Shown here: positions 62,601 through 64,000 of the stretch, one piece after another
Numbering within the stretch: position 1 is the stretch's first letter
How the letters are laid out: the number at the start of each line of letters is the position of its first letter
Source: Pyxicephalus adspersus
Taxonomy: Eukaryota > Chordata > Amphibia > Anura > Pyxicephalidae
Direction of reading: 5' to 3'
Assembly (NCBI RefSeq): GCF_032062135.1
Contig: NC_092859.1
Coordinates: forward strand, 29,403,390 to 29,467,389
Length of the DNA: 64,000 nt
Notes under the pieces: generated by a model
Database searches by the model: none
Told to the model about the DNA's origin: nothing
Seen by the model: the letters and a program-made list of their open reading frames with translations, nothing else
Translations under genes and position numbers: made by a program

Positions 62601-63578
62601 TTCTTCAATGCCCATAAAAAATATGTTAAGTGAGAAATGTTAAAGAACAGGAAGTGCCTTACTGGAATGATCACCTGTTGGGGGGGAAAAAGTGGAAAAA
62701 AGAGTGGTGATGGAATATAAGGGAACTGCCAGATCTAAGGACTGTGATGAGCTGCACTATATAAAAACTTTTAGAGGTTTGAATACCCTATAAAGGCACA
62801 GATTTACCAAGAGTGCTGCCTTGAAGCTTTGACTGTTTTGCAAGCTCAAGATTGCAAAAGTGAGTTCTATAGACACACCTACAGGATTCCCCTTTGATTT
62901 TAGATTACCCACCCTGCCGGGTGCATGTCTCAGTTTATTAAATTCTTTGGGGAGCAGATCTTTGTCCTGTGGAAGTTTGCATTGTTACGGAAGCGAATCC
63001 TGATCTTCTCCCCACCTCCCGTGGGGGTAGTGTGCTACAGAGGTAACTTACTTATCCATGTCAAATGCTAAATTCATGGCTCTGTGTTATCATAGTGTAT
63101 AGTAGGAAAACATTAATATGAAACCATTTTTACCCCTTTAGATCTGCAAGCAACTTCATAAAGATATTATTTTCAATGCAGTAAAACTGAGCAGGGGGTA
63201 ACAAATCGATGTAATTCTGCCCACAAACTATCTTTATTGCCAAAGTTGCATTTTAAATCTTGGTTCAGTGTAATCTCAGTAGTTGGAAAATTCAGGTAGT
63301 CAGTTACTTTGGAATGTGTAGTTTGTTTATATTTTATACATGATTATCACCTTTTTTTATAATTTAAACCTGCCTGGCTGTAGTTGGCATTATAAGTTTA
63401 AAATGTCATTTTGATTAAAAAAAAATGTGTATTCTCTTTCACACAGTTTACTGCTGTTGCTGTCTTGCTAATGTCACTTTACCTGGTGTGGGAGCCACAG
63501 CTCCAGAGTCGAAGCCTTTCTTCTACGTAAATGTAGCAGATATAGAGACGCTTGATGATGAGGTGTCCTACGTGGCAT
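53271..63578 (+). CDS. DENND11: DENND11 (KIAA1147 / LCHN), three exons recognised, runs off right edge
   Basis: DENND11 is a DENN-domain protein; the family acts as Rab exchange factors or regulators, and this member is linked to neuronal development. Recognised exons: 53271-53481 (N-terminus, upstream DENN start [16 protein letters not shown]), 62904-63042 ([18 protein letters not shown] ... [15 protein letters not shown]) and 63447-63578 ([13 protein letters not shown] ... [14 protein letters not shown]). The last two join in frame (AGA G + TT TAC giving R V Y). Exon 1 ends in phase 1 but the 62,904 exon starts in phase 0, and direct joining hits a stop at once, so exons for about 140 residues should lie between; I could not find them. 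The C-terminal half lies beyond the right edge. Divergent from WEE2, as in human. Confidence 0.88.
53550..53925 (+). repeat. TG/TA/TGTA microsatellite after DENND11 exon 1
   Basis: Alternating (TG)n, (TGTA)n and (TA)n with three loosely repeated 100-bp blocks (each with a GCATATGTGTACTT or TGCAG..TATACATTG theme). Open frames in both directions are due to the simple repeat. Confidence 0.9.
55060..55250 (+). mobile_element. hAT-like non-autonomous transposon with perfect 8-bp TSD
   Basis: A 191-bp element beginning CAGGGGTGCCCAACAGG and ending GTGGGCACCCCTG, flanked on both sides by CTGTAAAG (55052-55059 and 55251-55258). Same family as 4,290-4,486 in opposite orientation; no coding capacity. 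Confidence 0.88.
59161..59579 (-). mobile_element. Family-2 MITE, CGTTCG-rich, 419 bp
   Basis: Starts TAAAGCTGCGTACACACTTC and ends TTGGAAGTGTGTACGCAACC-TTA. Interior blocks (GATCGTCGTCCAATCCGATC, CGTTCGTCGGCGTCGTTGGT) are the reverse complement of the 25 kb copy. Confidence 0.8.
59581..59865 (+). mobile_element. Family-1 MITE in DENND11 intron
   Basis: Directly adjoins a family-2 MITE. Shared blocks: GTCATTGGAAAAGATCTTTC, TGAATGAGCGCTGTTCTGCT, CGCCAGGATGGATCC, CTGTACACACACCAGATTCG and CTAGCCCTGAGGAAATTATC. Confidence 0.65.
60272..60405 (+). repeat. R-family repeat in DENND11 intron
   Basis: AGATTGTAAGCTCTTTTGGT, CTGTGTCACTGTCTGTATCT and ATGTACAGGGCAGAGTAATA. Confidence 0.75.
62904..63042 (+). 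CDS. DENND11: DENND11 exon: DENN core, ITHPAGCM to VVCYR
   Basis: One hundred and thirty-nine bases with acceptor TTGATTTTAG and donor GTAACT. Encodes [35 protein letters not shown] and [11 protein letters not shown], nearly identical to human DENND11 as I recall it. Confidence 0.93.
63447..63578 (+). CDS. DENND11: DENND11 exon: YCCCCLANV to VSYVA
   Basis: One hundred and thirty-two bases with acceptor TCACACAG and donor GTGAGT. Encodes [33 protein letters not shown] and DDEVSYVA. The Cys run is characteristic of this protein. Confidence 0.93.
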
Positions 63579-64000
63579 GTGAGTATCTACAGTGACATAC
63601 TGGAAAGATGTCCCATTTACTTGATAGAATATATTCTATAGGTTGTGAAAATTCTCCTATCGTAGCTCTTTATCAAAGTGATAGTAAAAATAAGAAATAG
63701 TGATTGTAGCAATTATTCAATGTGACCTTTACCTAGGAAAAGTACATTTCTGTAGTTGGGACTGTAGGCAGTAGGGTCATATATTTTGCCAGAAATAGTA
63801 AGTGTTTCCTTTTAGGTTCTGCTATTGAACAACATGGGGAGGGGCACAAAGAAAGTGTAGGTATGAGATACTGGGGTGTTGGAGGTTAAAGAAAGTTTAA
63901 AGCTTCTTTCATATTAATAAATGAGCTCCTATAGGTTTATGCAAAACATCTTCAGTTTTCTTCCACAATGTCTTAAGAACTAGAAGAACTTTTGATTCTC
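63579..64000 (+). other. DENND11: DENND11 intron, continues past window
   Basis: Sequence after the GTGAGT donor at 63,579. No further exon is seen before the window ends. Confidence 0.8.

Larger units (their letters stand above)
53482..62903 (+). other. DENND11: DENND11 intronic sequence; expected exons not found
   Basis: About 9.4 kb. Contains a TG/TA microsatellite, a hAT-like copy (55,060-55,250), two adjacent MITEs (59,161-59,865), an R-family repeat (60,272-60,405) and unassigned sequence. Stretches 53,920-55,050, 55,850-59,150 and 60,420-62,900 hold nothing I can name, although 55,535-55,740 and 61,300-61,520 look like members of one moderately repeated family. Confidence 0.5.

Overview
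The window is vertebrate nuclear DNA: AT-rich, intron-dominated, and dense in interspersed repeats. It most likely comes from a frog (Anura, probably not Xenopus). Three things point there. The spliced exons form the tetrapod DENND11 / WEE2 / SSBP1 block (human 7q34). The readable WEE2 exons resemble, from memory, the Xenopus maternal Wee1-A kinase more than mammalian WEE2. The repeats (many copies of a short element with the 'cgctgtacattaaata' core, Tc1-like and hAT-like transposons, L1-like LINE pieces) are of amphibian type. No bacterial genes, operons or CRISPR arrays are present. Gene calls rest on splice-consistent exon translations and remembered vertebrate proteins, not on a search. 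Layout, left to right. 1-12,485: first coding exon (12,390-12,485, minus strand) and the start of a very long intron 1 of CREB3L2, an ER-membrane bZIP transcription factor; the rest of the gene lies off the left edge. 12,486-13,090: its 5'UTR and promoter region. 13,091-26,200: intergenic and repeat-rich, with a notable nested hAT / tandem-duplication locus at 14.2-15.5 kb and a 5'-truncated L1-like LINE at 17.9-18.3 kb. 26,200-36,140: the complete SSBP1 gene (mitochondrial single-stranded DNA-binding protein, minus strand), with six coding exons joining to an exact 146-codon frame, a 5'UTR exon and an ETS-rich promoter. 36,140-40,400: intergenic with decayed L1-like and Tc1-like fragments. 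40,400-49,303: WEE2 (oocyte Wee1-family kinase, minus strand), eight coding exons recognised. 49,304-53,270: WEE2 upstream region with a SINE and a GC-rich minisatellite. 53,271-64,000: DENND11 (plus strand), exon 1 and two DENN-domain exons recognised, running off the right edge. Gene relationships. DENND11 and WEE2 are divergent and SSBP1 lies downstream of WEE2 on the same strand, as in human. CREB3L2 sits directly beyond the 3' end of SSBP1, whereas in human it is megabases away. The products are not a pathway: SSBP1 serves mtDNA replication, WEE2 inhibits CDK1 in oocytes, DENND11 is a DENN-domain (Rab-regulator family) protein, and CREB3L2 is an ER-stress / secretory-pathway regulator. 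Main anomalies. (1) The WEE2 exons for the kinase C-lobe are not found between 42,501 and 40,915, an interval that also holds a 580-bp foldback element; the WEE2 N-terminal exon is also not found. (2) The DENND11 exons between exon 1 and the 62,904 exon are not found. In both genes the exon phases show that coding sequence must be missing, so assembly deletion, true loss or an overlooked exon needs to be settled. (3) Several transposon copies have readable target-site duplications that let the insertion history be reconstructed. I found no convincing undescribed gene system.
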